64,000 nucleotides of DNA from Chryseolinea serpens. Lineage in GTDB: Bacteria > Bacteroidota > Bacteroidia > Cytophagales > Cyclobacteriaceae. Positions 52,497 through 61,772 of the stretch are shown here, in pieces. Position numbers and translations under genes: made by a program. Location of the stretch: positions 186,001-250,000 of the forward strand of contig NZ_FQWQ01000002.1 of the NCBI RefSeq assembly GCF_900129725.1. Reading direction: 5' to 3'. Every line of letters starts with the position of its first letter. Position 1 is the first letter of the stretch. The notes beneath the pieces were generated by a model, which searched no databases, was not told the origin of the DNA, and was given only the letters and a program-made list of their open reading frames with translations.

Positions 52497-54038
52497 CTAT
52501 ATATTCCTCCGAACCACAAGCGCACCGTCTTCTTCTGTCTTCTGCTGACACGCCCACTTCACGCCATAACGCATTCCCTTCACCTCTATCGCTGCATACA
52601 TTTTCAAACCTTCCAGGTTCGTCCCCTTGGGAAAAAGGAACAGCGCTTGTCGCACTTTTCCGGGAAGGGGATATCCCGGGTCCAGGCTTCCTTCGGCGAG
52701 CTTTTGCCCGGTGCTGCTCACGATCGAAATACGCAACGCACCCGGCACTCCCGCCACACCATCGTTCACCAACCCCAGCACCAGGCCGGGATGTCCGTCT
52801 CTTTCAAAAGACCAGATCCACGAGGGCCTGATGCGATATCCGATGGACAAGGATAAATCGTCGATCGCGTCGGGATACTGTTCATAGTAATGTTGCAAAC
52901 GTTCGGCTTGTATGTGATGCCAGTTCCACAAAGAAAAATAATTCGGGCCTACATCTTTTGCATGTGCAATGATGTTGTCGGTGCGGGTGACGCCTTCTGA
53001 AATTTTCAGGCTCTCGGGAGTCCCATCCGAAATTCCGTTTTCTACAAAGGCGCCCGTCCAGGCCGGCCGGTTGCTCAGGCTTTCGATCTGCATGTTCTCG
53101 ATGAAGATCGTATCCGTGCGAAGCCAGTTGTGTGATCGTATGGTTCGGTCGACGATCTCGGAATTGCCCACGTTGCTGTAGTCGGGTTGCGTATTGGTGA
53201 GCAGCGGTGTATTCTTCCAATGGGCACACTGCATTTCAAAGATGTCGACAAAGGTGCGCTCGGCTGTAGCGTAATCCGGGAAAGGATTTTTATCGGGGAA
53301 CGGCCACGTGTGGCCTTCTCCCCAAAATCCATACATATACGTATCGATAAATTCCACCTGGGGATGGCCATTGTACGTCGCCGCCAACAAACCATCCATC
53401 TCCTTCAGGGCATTCATAAAAACCGGGTGATCGAATTGCGGGGCAAACTGAACTTTACCCGGAAGCCCGATCTCGTTTGTCGTTCCAAATTTATATAAGG
53501 GAACTTTGTTCAAAAGAAAATCCGGCATCGACTGGGGTTCAATTTCAGGACTCATGAGTTGGACACGCAAGCCGATGCGCTTGTTGTATTGCTTGGCCAA
53601 ATCAAACGCGATCCTCCAGTGATCACAGAAATCGAGCCGGCCCGGTTTGCTTTGAATGTCGCGCCAATCGACCCGCAGGTAGAGGACATCGCCCAGCGAA
53701 AGGCGAACCAGCTTCTCCAGCGATTTTTCCAGCGGTTCATTTTCTCTGCGACCCGGTCCCAGTTCGTCGCACAGGTAGGTGGTCATGCCCATGCCGTAGT
53801 TTGACACCCGCTTTTTAGAAGGCGTTGTGGCCATGATCACTTCGGCGCCGGGAACGACTTCTTCGGGTTTGTAGGAAGGGAAAGGTCCCTGGTTCAGCCG
53901 GTCGGTGATGGCCGGCCCACGACCAAAGTCATAGCCGTCCCAGTTGTGGGCGGGGACAAATGTGTTTGCTTGATTTGGTAAGGCGCCCGTGGCCAATGTC
54001 GCCAGGGCACTCCGTTGTAAGAAATTCCTTCGATTCAT
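52497..54038 (-). CDS. Exported glycosidase-like TIM-barrel protein (family not assigned)
   Basis: The 513-residue protein begins with MNRRNFLQRSALATLATGA, a twin-arginine-like signal (Arg-Arg-x-Phe-Leu). The main domain (about 75-400) looks like a glycoside-hydrolase barrel: LYLRVDWRDIQ, RIGLRVQLMSP, the segment IDTYMYGFWGEGH with a candidate catalytic Glu, and FSLWNWHHIQ. The C-terminal part (about 400-505) is a beta domain (SWIWSFERDGHPGLVLGLVNDG). It is a normal size for secreted glycosidases, but I cannot assign a family, and the catalytic residues are guesses. The gene stands alone in a region with other carbohydrate genes. Confidence 0.75.
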   Translation of the reverse strand: MNRRNFLQRSALATLATGALPNQANTFVPAHNWDGYDFGRGPAITDRLNQGPFPSYKPEEVVPGAEVIMATTPSKKRVSNYGMGMTTYLCDELGPGRRENEPLEKSLEKLVRLSLGDVLYLRVDWRDIQSKPGRLDFCDHWRIAFDLAKQYNKRIGLRVQLMSPEIEPQSMPDFLLNKVPLYKFGTTNEIGLPGKVQFAPQFDHPVFMNALKEMDGLLAATYNGHPQVEFIDTYMYGFWGEGHTWPFPDKNPFPDYATAERTFVDIFEMQCAHWKNTPLLTNTQPDYSNVGNSEIVDRTIRSHNWLRTDTIFIENMQIESLSNRPAWTGAFVENGISDGTPESLKISEGVTRTDNIIAHAKDVGPNYFSLWNWHHIQAERLQHYYEQYPDAIDDLSLSIGYRIRPSWIWSFERDGHPGLVLGLVNDGVAGVPGALRISIVSSTGQKLAEGSLDPGYPLPGKVRQALFLFPKGTNLEGLKMYAAIEVKGMRYGVKWACQQKTEEDGALVVRRNI

Positions 54039-54189
54039 AATTCCGTATTATCCCGTTTGGCAAAATGTTTTTTCATGCCACCGGGTCGGATTTAAAAATC
54101 GAAAGGCGCGATTCAAATGATAGAGCGGTGGCTTCTTTTATAGATTTTTCGAATGACTCTCCCCCACCCCCAACAAATCGTGTGTCGCT

Positions 54190-54591
54190 TCAGTCCGGCA
54201 ACGAACTGTATCGCGGTTTCACTTTCGCATATACCTTGCTCGCAAACCCCGGACAGATGATGACCAGCTCGCCGTCCTTGTCGATGAAGATCTCACCCGT
54301 TTCATAATTCGTGTTGCACGACCCCATGGTCACCACCAGGAAGTTGCACGTCCAGAGATTGGTTTTCGTCTGGCGGATATCCTTGTAGATGAACAGGTCG
54401 GATACCTCGCATGGAAATTTTTCGTTCCCTTCTTCGATGATGGAAGCGCGATCGTTGGTGATCTGGATTTTTAAATTGTCGCCCTTGCGCACCCAGGTGC
54501 CTTCAATAGATTTAGGTTGGTCGGTGGTGAACCCCGTGCACAACGCCGACAGGCCTATGAGCAGGGCGCCGTACAATTGATTGATCTTCAT
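54190..54591 (-). CDS. Small secreted protein of unknown function
   Basis: The 133-residue product has an N-terminal hydrophobic signal with Ala-Leu-Cys-Thr-Gly near the cleavage region (about residue 17-20). A lipocalin-like beta-rich domain follows (IEGTWVRKGDNLKIQITND, then several strands) with four cysteines after the signal. ATG 54591 is preferred; longer frames begin at GTG and add charged residues. No family recognised. It lies alone between the glycosidase-like gene and a strong terminator hairpin. Confidence 0.65.
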   Translation of the reverse strand: MKINQLYGALLIGLSALCTGFTTDQPKSIEGTWVRKGDNLKIQITNDRASIIEEGNEKFPCEVSDLFIYKDIRQTKTNLWTCNFLVVTMGSCNTNYETGEIFIDKDGELVIICPGFASKVYAKVKPRYSSLPD

Positions 54592-54782
54592 ATAACGATG
54601 ACGGTTTAGATACTCCTTTCGCAATTTATGCGATCGCCCGCTCATGTTCACTGGAACGCTTAGTGAATATTATCAATTTATTTTGCTTAAGAGCGGTTAC
54701 CAACAGGTTCCAGGCCACAAAAAAATCCACCTTATTATGCCTTCACATTTGCCGGTTCTCGTGGACGATAGTTTCCAAAACA

Positions 54783-54815
54783 AAAGGCCGTCAAGTCAGC
54801 AACTTGACGGCCTTT
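54783..54815 (-). terminator. Strong intrinsic terminator (14-bp stem)
   Basis: The arms AAAGGCCGTCAAGT (54783-54796) and its complement (54802-54815) enclose a 5-base loop without mismatch. On the minus strand it is followed by a T-rich stretch (TTTTGTTTTGG). It lies 38 bp after the stop codon of the sugar transporter gene. The rest of the gap 54592-54852 shows no gene. Confidence 0.85.
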
Positions 54816-54852
54816 CTATGAAGCGCTTACACTAAATGTGCCTATCGATTGA

Positions 54853-56148
54853 TCAACTTGCCGTAGCCGGTACAGGTTTGGAGGATGCTGGTGCACCTAC
54901 CCTGTGGCCCTTCACGGCAAAAAATAAAATGTAAAGGTAGCATGGTATGGTGATCCAGAAGGCGATCTGACGATTGGAGTGATCGGCCAATGCACCGTAG
55001 ATCAGCGGAAAAATTGCTCCACCAACAATCCCCATGATCAGCAGGGCCGATCCGATCTTTGTAAAGCGTCCGAGGCTATGCAAAGTCAAGGGCCAGATGG
55101 TCGGCCACATGAAAGAATGTGCGAAACTCAACAGAACAACAAACGCAATGGAAACCCATCCGCTCGTGACCAAGGCTGCGACAATAAAAACCAAACACGC
55201 GGCGGCGCTTAATGCCAAGGCTGCTTTTTGGCTTATTACTTTGGGAATCAAAATTACGCCGAGAAAATAACCGATGGTGAGTCCGATCAGGCTGTAGATA
55301 CCAAACTTGCTGGCCACGCTTAAGTCAAATCCCTGGTATTGTCCATACAATCCGAGTGCATCGATGGCGATCACTTCCACACCCACGTAAACGAAAATAC
55401 AGATCACGCCCAACACCAGGTGTGGATATTGAAATACAGAACTCTTTTCTTTTGTTTCTTCAACACTACCGTCATGCGCTTCGGCATCCTTTGGATCGAT
55501 CTCGGGGAGATGCGCTTTCAAAATGACCAGTGCCAGTATCCCCAGCACAACACCCATGATCACATACGGTGTCAACACGCGCGATGCCAGCAAATCAAGT
55601 TCTGTTTCCAGCTCTACGCCGCTCAGGGTCTTGATCTTTGCCGAAATGGCTTTTGCGTCGTTGAAAAGTATTTGACCGAGTATAAGAATACCAATCATGC
55701 CGGCAACTTTATTGCAGACGCCCATGATGCTGATCCGCTTTGCCGCGCTTTCAATGGGACCCAGAATGGTTACATAAGGATTCGATGCGGTCTGCAGCAA
55801 TGTCATCCCGGCAGCCTGGGCGAACAGACCGAATAGAAATAAAGGATACGACCGGGTGAGCGCTGCGGGAATAAAAATAAACGCTCCGACGGCCATCGCC
55901 GCCAAGCCAATGGACATCCCCTTGGCAAAACCTGTCTTGTTCAGAATGGCCGCGGAAGGGATCGCCATGAAGAAGTAAGAGATATAGAAGGCGAAGGTGA
56001 CTAAATACGCCTGGAAATCCGTGAGCTGACATGCCTGCCGAAGAAAGGGAATGAGGATACTATTCAACCAGGTTACGAATCCGAAAATAAAAAAAAGACT
56101 TCCGATAATGATCATCGGTAACAGGTACTGTTTCTTCGAATCAGTCAT
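54853..56148 (-). CDS. FucP-type sugar transporter (MFS)
   Basis: The 431-residue protein has twelve membrane helices. Family marks of the fucose/glucose-galactose:H+ symporters are SLFFIFGFVTWLNSILIPFL in helix 1, AYLVTFAFYISYFFMAIPSA, TGFAKGMSIGL and LLQTASNPYVTILGP in helix 5, and MWPTIWPLTLHSLGRFTKIGSALLIMGIVGG in the second half. It moves a hexose or deoxyhexose across the inner membrane with protons; the exact sugar cannot be read. A central hydrophilic loop holds DPKDAEAHDGSVEETKEKSS. It diverges from the secreted glycosidase gene at 56689 and ends at a strong terminator. Confidence 0.93.
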   Translation of the reverse strand: MTDSKKQYLLPMIIIGSLFFIFGFVTWLNSILIPFLRQACQLTDFQAYLVTFAFYISYFFMAIPSAAILNKTGFAKGMSIGLAAMAVGAFIFIPAALTRSYPLFLFGLFAQAAGMTLLQTASNPYVTILGPIESAAKRISIMGVCNKVAGMIGILILGQILFNDAKAISAKIKTLSGVELETELDLLASRVLTPYVIMGVVLGILALVILKAHLPEIDPKDAEAHDGSVEETKEKSSVFQYPHLVLGVICIFVYVGVEVIAIDALGLYGQYQGFDLSVASKFGIYSLIGLTIGYFLGVILIPKVISQKAALALSAAACLVFIVAALVTSGWVSIAFVVLLSFAHSFMWPTIWPLTLHSLGRFTKIGSALLIMGIVGGAIFPLIYGALADHSNRQIAFWITIPCYLYILFFAVKGHRVGAPASSKPVPATAS

Positions 56149-56688
56149 GCGTGCATGGATTTAGGTGATGGTAAAATGCGTGTTGCCGGTCCCCGGTATA
56201 GTTAACGCTTTGGCTTCAAGAAACCGAAAAAAACTATAATGTTGGCGCAAACACGAACCGAAATTACCGAAAAAACAACGAGCGGACCAAATAAATACCA
56301 AAGAAAACTCCCATTATTTAGGGACTATTCGCGCGGGCAAAGATGGCCAAATCCGCAACCGCAATTGCGCCCATCGAATGAATTCGATGCTGGCCGAAGG
56401 CACAAATTGCGTATTCTTCCTTATTTGATGCCTCTGAAGCCGGTTTATAAAAATCATGTCGGCATCGAAATCCACGCGCCGATTTGCGGAGCTTGGATCG
56501 TGCGAATGTATCCGAACCGATTTCCTGCAGCCATTTAATTTACTTTGGGGAGACTGCACCTCCATCCTATACCCTTACCAAGTTCTGGCAAACTCCCTGA
56601 CGCGTCGGCCTAGCCCAGGATTCATATTTCGTTCATTTTAACTATGTTAGTCGCAAACACGGATCGTTCACCCCAATCACACCAATTC
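56149..56688. promoter_or_regulatory. Divergent intergenic region with palindromic operator candidates
   Basis: This 540-bp gap between the sugar transporter and the glycosidase gene holds a perfect palindrome CATCGAAT-GA-ATTCGATG at 56372-56389 and, 2 bp before it, the palindrome CGCAATTGCG at 56360-56369. They may be binding sites of a regulator shared by both genes. No exact TAnnTTTG element was found close to either start, and no convincing ORF lies inside. The first 15 codons from an ATG at 56644 are in frame with the glycosidase gene but have no signal character. Confidence 0.5.
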
Positions 56689-59217
56689 ATGACCACTACA
56701 CGCTTCCTCTTTTATCTTCTTTGTGTCGCTTGCTCTATCTGCTCCTGGAACATATGTTCTGCACAAACAACAAACATCAAAAACAACACTCAACAAAAGA
56801 CGGTAGCCTTTGGCAATGATAAGATCAGGATCATTTTAGACTACAACAAAAAGGCGAACATCTCCTCACTCCATATAAACGGTCAGCAGGTCATACAAAG
56901 TGATGCGGGCGTCTATTCAAAAATCAGAACGAAAGAGACGTCTTATTCAACCCTGCACCTGTCGTCGGATCCGACGGTGAAAGTTTCCAACAACATTATC
57001 AGCGTCGCGGGCATCCACTATGGCGACCATGCTCTTTCCATAGACGAAACCTGGACATTCACCATAAATAACAGCGACATCAAATTCGATATCGACAGAA
57101 CCCTGTCAAAAGCGATTGTGGCAGAACAAGTAGGCTTCCCTGTTTTTATGTTCAAGAGTATGGATGTCTGGGAAGGAGCTTACCCGGACTACGGAGGTTT
57201 GGCGTGGTTCTATCTTTTTAATAAAAAATTGGATACCTATGGTGTCCACAGCAGCACGTCTGATTTTTGGAACAGCAAAACCGGCAATGGGCTGACGGTC
57301 GCCGTGACAGCACCCGGCAAACAAATCGCGATGGACTATAGCCGTACGGCCGATGATCGATTGGCCTATACCCTGGCGATCTCTCCTTCGGAAATGCAGC
57401 CGCGTTTCGATGCAGGCACAAACCGGCGCCGCTATGTTCGCGACACGACGGATGTGTGGGCGCCCTTTCAGATCAGTGCAGGGAAAAGCAACCAACGGAT
57501 CACGCTCTCCTATTTCGACTTCGAAGCGAAATTCGGTCGTGGGAATTTGGTCGGTATAAATGGAGAGCAGGTGAGCGCGGTACTGAACACCATCGCCAGG
57601 ATTGGGGTGATCGACAAGGAGCATTTTGGGGGTAACAGCTGGCATACACCCTATGGGCCCATCTGCCTGCATGAACAATATATCGCGCAACTGGGACTCG
57701 CCATCAATGACAACAATTATCTGAAAGGCTACCAGCAATGTCTCGATTTCTATCGCGACAATGCCATTAAACCCGACGGCCGCGTGTGGCCACGATGGGC
57801 CTACAGCAATGAAGACGCCATGCCACAGGGATTTACCGACAAAGGTTTTTATGAAGCACAGTGGGGATACCTGTTAGATTCCAACCCCGACTTTGTTACA
57901 AACGTTGCTGAACTGTACAACCAGACCGGTGACCTGCCGTGGGTAAAGACCCACCAGGCCTCCTGCGAAAAAGCATTGGACTGGATCATCAACCGCGACA
58001 CCAACGACAACGGGCTGGTGGAAATGATGACCGATAGCCATAAACAAAAAAGAGGAAGCGACTGGATAGACATTATCTGGGCGGCGCATGAGAATGCCTT
58101 TGTCAACGCCAAACTCTATTATGCCCTCGTCTTATGGGCCGACATCGAAAAACAACTTGGCAACACTACAAAGGAAAAATACTATACGGCGTTTGCAGGA
58201 AAACTAAAGGACAATTTTAATAAGCCCGTTTCCGCGGGAGGCTTTTGGGACGCCGACAAAAAATGCTACATACACTGGCGGGATAAAGACGGATCGGTCC
58301 ACGGGAACAACATGGTCACGCCCGTAAATTTTATGGCCATTGCCTACGGCATTTGTGACGACGACAACAGAACAAAAACCATTCTTGACGACATCGAGCT
58401 ACAGATGCAAAAGGAGAGCCTCTTCTTTTGGCCCATCTGTTTGTACAGTTATGCTCCCGGCGAAGGAAATGACTGGCAGTTTCCGTTTCCCAACTATGAG
58501 AATGGCGACCTGTTTCTGTCGTGGGGTGCCGTGGCGGTAAGGGCCTATGCTTCCTACAAGCCCGAACTTGCTTTGAAATATGTAAAAAATGTGCTGGCCC
58601 AATATGCCAAAGATGGGCTCGCCTTCCAACGCTACGGGCGGGCGAAACAAGATGGACTGGGCGACGATATCTTGTCGGGGAACAGCCTTTCTGCTGTTGG
58701 TCTGTACCAGGCGATCTATGGTATCAATCCGTTGTACAACCGGTTCTATCTCGATCCTCATATCACGGAGGCGCTGGCGGGAACACAAGTCAAATACAAC
58801 TATCGTCATCAGCGATTGACGATCGATCTGGCGATGGGGCGGTATGCTGTATCGAATGGACGGTTTAAGATCACAGCGAAAACGAATTTTGGTTTTTTTA
58901 GTGACGATAAAGATCTTTTTTATTTTCACGGGGGTGTAAGCAGCGCGTCTTTGAAAGTATCAACGACGCCAAAGGGGGCGCTGGCATTGGATGTGAAGAA
59001 GTGGGGAAGGGATGAGATAGCCTTTGCGCAATCTTCTGCGGATGTGGTTTCAAATAAGTTGATGTATAAGGTCAATGATCTTCGTGCTGATCATTATTAT
59101 TCAGTTTTGATCAATGGCAAATTGTTGAAGCGAATCAAAAGTGATGGGGAGGGTGGTTTGGTGTTTGAATATAAAAGTGGTAAGGGGGTGGATGAGATTG
59201 TTGTTTTGAAGGAGTGA
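56689..59217 (+). CDS. Secreted (alpha/alpha)6-barrel glycoside hydrolase (family not assigned)
   Basis: The 842-residue protein starts with a Sec signal (cleavage near Cys-Ser-Ala-Gln, about 26). An N-terminal beta-sandwich (about 30-285) precedes a helical toroid of six-hairpin type (about 290-690), with WPRWAYSNEDAMPQGFTDKGFYEAQWGY, RDTNDNGLVEMM and RGSDWIDIIWAAHENAF. Asp or Glu residues in these are catalytic candidates. A C-terminal beta domain follows. The fold is shared by alpha-L-rhamnosidases, GH63 and related families, and I cannot choose among them. ATG 56689 is preferred to 56644, which would put 15 polar residues before the signal. It is divergent from the FucP-type transporter, which may import the sugar it releases. 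Confidence 0.82.
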   Translation: MTTTRFLFYLLCVACSICSWNICSAQTTNIKNNTQQKTVAFGNDKIRIILDYNKKANISSLHINGQQVIQSDAGVYSKIRTKETSYSTLHLSSDPTVKVSNNIISVAGIHYGDHALSIDETWTFTINNSDIKFDIDRTLSKAIVAEQVGFPVFMFKSMDVWEGAYPDYGGLAWFYLFNKKLDTYGVHSSTSDFWNSKTGNGLTVAVTAPGKQIAMDYSRTADDRLAYTLAISPSEMQPRFDAGTNRRRYVRDTTDVWAPFQISAGKSNQRITLSYFDFEAKFGRGNLVGINGEQVSAVLNTIARIGVIDKEHFGGNSWHTPYGPICLHEQYIAQLGLAINDNNYLKGYQQCLDFYRDNAIKPDGRVWPRWAYSNEDAMPQGFTDKGFYEAQWGYLLDSNPDFVTNVAELYNQTGDLPWVKTHQASCEKALDWIINRDTNDNGLVEMMTDSHKQKRGSDWIDIIWAAHENAFVNAKLYYALVLWADIEKQLGNTTKEKYYTAFAGKLKDNFNKPVSAGGFWDADKKCYIHWRDKDGSVHGNNMVTPVNFMAIAYGICDDDNRTKTILDDIELQMQKESLFFWPICLYSYAPGEGNDWQFPFPNYENGDLFLSWGAVAVRAYASYKPELALKYVKNVLAQYAKDGLAFQRYGRAKQDGLGDDILSGNSLSAVGLYQAIYGINPLYNRFYLDPHITEALAGTQVKYNYRHQRLTIDLAMGRYAVSNGRFKITAKTNFGFFSDDKDLFYFHGGVSSASLKVSTTPKGALALDVKKWGRDEIAFAQSSADVVSNKLMYKVNDLRADHYYSVLINGKLLKRIKSDGEGGLVFEYKSGKGVDEIVVLKE

Positions 59218-59249
59218 GGTGCGAGGGTTGCGCGCATTAGGAGAAATCA

Positions 59250-59336
59250 CCTCACCTTCGCTAGAGCTTCGGCGAGCAAGCCCTCCTTCGCCAAAGGTTC
59301 GGCGGGCCCTCCTTCGCTAAAGCTTCGGCGGGCAAG
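59250..59336 (+). repeat. Three tandem units of the CTTCGCTAAAGCTTCGGCG repeat
   Basis: Units of about 28 bp begin at 59250, 59281 and 59308. The first matches 25337-25367 with one difference in 31 bp. The third has the core CCTTCGCTAAAGCTTCGGCG exactly and the middle one is slightly diverged. They fill the gap between convergent genes (glycosidase, + and kinase, -). Confidence 0.75.
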
Positions 59337-59350
59337 GCAAAGAAGAGGTT

Positions 59351-60553
59351 TTAGCCATTCTTTGTGGGAAGCGAGAAATAGAATGTTGCTCCTTTGTCGA
59401 CGGCGGCTTCGGCCCAGACGCGGCCGCCGTGTTTGGTGACGATGCGCTTGACGATGGAGAGGCCAATGCCGACGCCTTCAAATTCGTCGGATTTGTGGAG
59501 ACGTTGGAAGACGCCAAACAATTGATCGGCATATTTCATGTCGAAGCCGGAGCCGTTGTCGGATACATAATACACGACTTCATTGCCGTCGTGGCGTGAT
59601 CCGATCTCGATTTGTGCGTTTTCCTTTTTTGAAGAATATTTAAGGGCGTTGGAGAGCAAGTTGATCCAGACTTGCGTGATCAGCTCGCGGTCGGCATACA
59701 TGGGCGGCAGGGGCTGCGAAACAATTTCCGCTTTGCGTTTGTCGGCCTGGCGCAGGTCATGGAGAACGTTCCACACCAGCGTTTCGGCATCGACCTCCGA
59801 TTTCTTTAGTTCCTTCCGGCCCAGCTTGGAGAATTCGAGGAGGTTGTCGATGAGGCTGTTCATCTTTCGGACTTGTCCCTGCAGACTCCCCAACATCCGT
59901 TTTGCGTCGGCGTCGAATTTTTCGCCATAGTCTTCCAGCAGGATCGAAGAGTAGCCATTCGCGATCCGGAGGGGTGCACGCAGGTCGTGCGAGACGGAAT
60001 AAGAGAAAGACTCCAGCTCCCGGTTCACCGTTTCGAGTTGTGCCAGGTTTCGTTGCAATTCCGAATTCAGCTGGTTGATCCGCGCCTCGGCCTTCTCGAG
60101 GGAAATATTCTTTTTAATGAGTTCCTTCTTCTGCCATTGAATTTTCAGTTGCACAGAGACCTTGGCCCGTGTCACCTCCGGGTCGAGGGGCTTGGAGAGA
60201 TAATCTACGGCGCCTTCTTCAAACCCCTTGATGACGGAGTGATGTTCCTTTCTTTCGGCCGAAGCAAAGATGATGGGAATGTCTTTGGTTCGTTTGTTCG
60301 ATTTCAGGATCCGCGCCACTTCAAACCCATCCATCTCGGGCATTTGCACATCCAGGATGATCAGGTCGGGTTCGTGCAACAGCGCCAGCTTCAAGCCGTC
60401 GTTTCCATTTTCTGAACTCAAAAACCGCCGGTCGGGTCGCTCCAACAATTTCTCCAACACAAAAATGTTGGCCTGTTTGTCATCGATGATCAGGATCGTG
60501 GCCTGTTCACCGTTTACCGGTTGATCTTCGAATGCGTTTTTTAATTCATCCAT
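59351..60553 (-). CDS. Receiver-histidine kinase protein (paralogue A)
   Basis: The 400-residue cytoplasmic protein has an N-terminal receiver (acidic pair Asp24-Asp25, phosphoacceptor Asp68 in LIILDVQMPEMDG, Lys121 in YLSKPLDP), a coiled coil (about 130-180), HisKA with His189 in SVSHDLRAPL, and a HATPase with GVGIGLSIVKRIV. No membrane segment. Input therefore comes from another kinase through the receiver. Receiver and coiled coil closely match the gene upstream (60568-61770), but the HisKA is of a different subtype (SHDLRAPL versus SHELRTPL). It is the last gene of the operon, 14 bp after its paralogue. Confidence 0.94.
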   Translation of the reverse strand: MDELKNAFEDQPVNGEQATILIIDDKQANIFVLEKLLERPDRRFLSSENGNDGLKLALLHEPDLIILDVQMPEMDGFEVARILKSNKRTKDIPIIFASAERKEHHSVIKGFEEGAVDYLSKPLDPEVTRAKVSVQLKIQWQKKELIKKNISLEKAEARINQLNSELQRNLAQLETVNRELESFSYSVSHDLRAPLRIANGYSSILLEDYGEKFDADAKRMLGSLQGQVRKMNSLIDNLLEFSKLGRKELKKSEVDAETLVWNVLHDLRQADKRKAEIVSQPLPPMYADRELITQVWINLLSNALKYSSKKENAQIEIGSRHDGNEVVYYVSDNGSGFDMKYADQLFGVFQRLHKSDEFEGVGIGLSIVKRIVTKHGGRVWAEAAVDKGATFYFSLPTKNG

Positions 60554-60567
60554 ACCTCTGTCTCTGT

Positions 60568-61770
60568 CTAATGCGATTGGGGAAGTAAGACCGTAAATAG
60601 CGTTCCTTTGCCGACTTCACTGTCAACGGAAATGCTGCCGCCGTGAAGTTCTATGAATTTCCGGGTAAGCACCAATCCCAGGCCGGTTCCTTGTTGTTTC
60701 TCCACAGGGCCGGCGTCGAGCTGGAGAAACGGTGAAAAAAGTTTCCGGATTCCTTCCGGGCTGATGCCGATACCCGTGTCCTGGATCTTCAGGGTGATGC
60801 CACGCTCCATTCCAGGCTCAACAACGATGTCGACCTTGCCGTTCCGGTTTGTGAACTTGATGGCGTTCGACAACAAGTTATACAAGATCTGTTTGAGCTT
60901 GATCCGGTCTGCTGCAATCTCCCTCACCTCAGGTGCTATCGAAACCGTCAGGATGATGCCCTTGGCATCGGCAAGACTTTTTACGACCGAGCAGACCTCC
61001 TCCATAACTTCTTTAACACCGCAAGGCTCCAAAAGTATTTCCATTTTACCCGCCTCTATTTTCGACAGGTCGAGGATGTCGTTTATTAGTCGCAACAAGT
61101 GGTTGCCGCTTTTCAAAATATCGTCGAGGTACTGTTCTTGTTTGGGGTTGATCTGACCGACCTTTTTATCCACCAACAATTCCGAGAACCCGATGATGGC
61201 GTTTAGCGGCGTCCGCAATTCGTGCGACATCGTGGAAATGAATTCGCTTTTTAACCGGCTGGCATGTTCCACCTGTTGCTTGCTGATCTCCAACTCCGTC
61301 AGGTTCTTTTGCAGCTCCACGTTCAGTTGGTGGATGTGCGCCTCTGCCTTTTCAAGCGAAGTGTTTTTTTCGACCAGTTCTTTTTTCTGTTGCTGGATCT
61401 TTAGCTGCGCCGACACCTTGGCCCGTGTCACATCCGGGTCGAGGGGTTTCGAGAGATAGTCCACGGCGCCTTCCTCAAAGCCTTTCATGATCGAATGGCG
61501 TTCCTTTTTTTCGGCCGAGGTGAAGATAATGGGGATCTCCTTGGTTCGCTTGTTGGACTTGAGCACCTGGGCCACTTCAAATCCATCCATCTCCGGCATG
61601 TGAACATCGAGGATGATCAGGTCAAAACTATTTTTCAATGCGAGGGTGAGTCCGTCTTTCCCGCTTTTTGCCGTGAGAAACGACCGGCCGGGTTTCTCTA
61701 ACAGCTTTTCGAGCGCAAAGATGTTCTCTGCTTTGTCGTCGACGATCAAGATGGTTACCTGCCCGTCCAT
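60568..61770 (-). CDS. Receiver-histidine kinase protein (paralogue B)
   Basis: The 400-residue cytoplasmic protein has a receiver (Asp11-Asp12, phosphoacceptor Asp55 in LIILDVHMPEMDG, Lys108 in YLSKPLDP), a coiled coil, HisKA with His183 in TMSHELRTPLN and a HATPase with GTGLGLVLTRKF. Its first 160 residues are very similar to paralogue A, so a duplication with exchange or divergence of the kinase half is likely. ATG 61770 follows the TAG of the CheR-type gene after two bases, so translation is coupled. It should relay signals within the hybrid kinase system upstream. Confidence 0.94.
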   Translation of the reverse strand: MDGQVTILIVDDKAENIFALEKLLEKPGRSFLTAKSGKDGLTLALKNSFDLIILDVHMPEMDGFEVAQVLKSNKRTKEIPIIFTSAEKKERHSIMKGFEEGAVDYLSKPLDPDVTRAKVSAQLKIQQQKKELVEKNTSLEKAEAHIHQLNVELQKNLTELEISKQQVEHASRLKSEFISTMSHELRTPLNAIIGFSELLVDKKVGQINPKQEQYLDDILKSGNHLLRLINDILDLSKIEAGKMEILLEPCGVKEVMEEVCSVVKSLADAKGIILTVSIAPEVREIAADRIKLKQILYNLLSNAIKFTNRNGKVDIVVEPGMERGITLKIQDTGIGISPEGIRKLFSPFLQLDAGPVEKQQGTGLGLVLTRKFIELHGGSISVDSEVGKGTLFTVLLPQSH

Positions 61771-61772
61771 CA

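Noticed and set aside
56239-56565. Short open frames on both strands in the divergent region
   Set aside because: They overlap each other, lack signals or domains and cover the palindromic operator candidates.
59250-59336. Possible CRISPR array
   Set aside because: Units are contiguous without spacers, and no cas gene is present.
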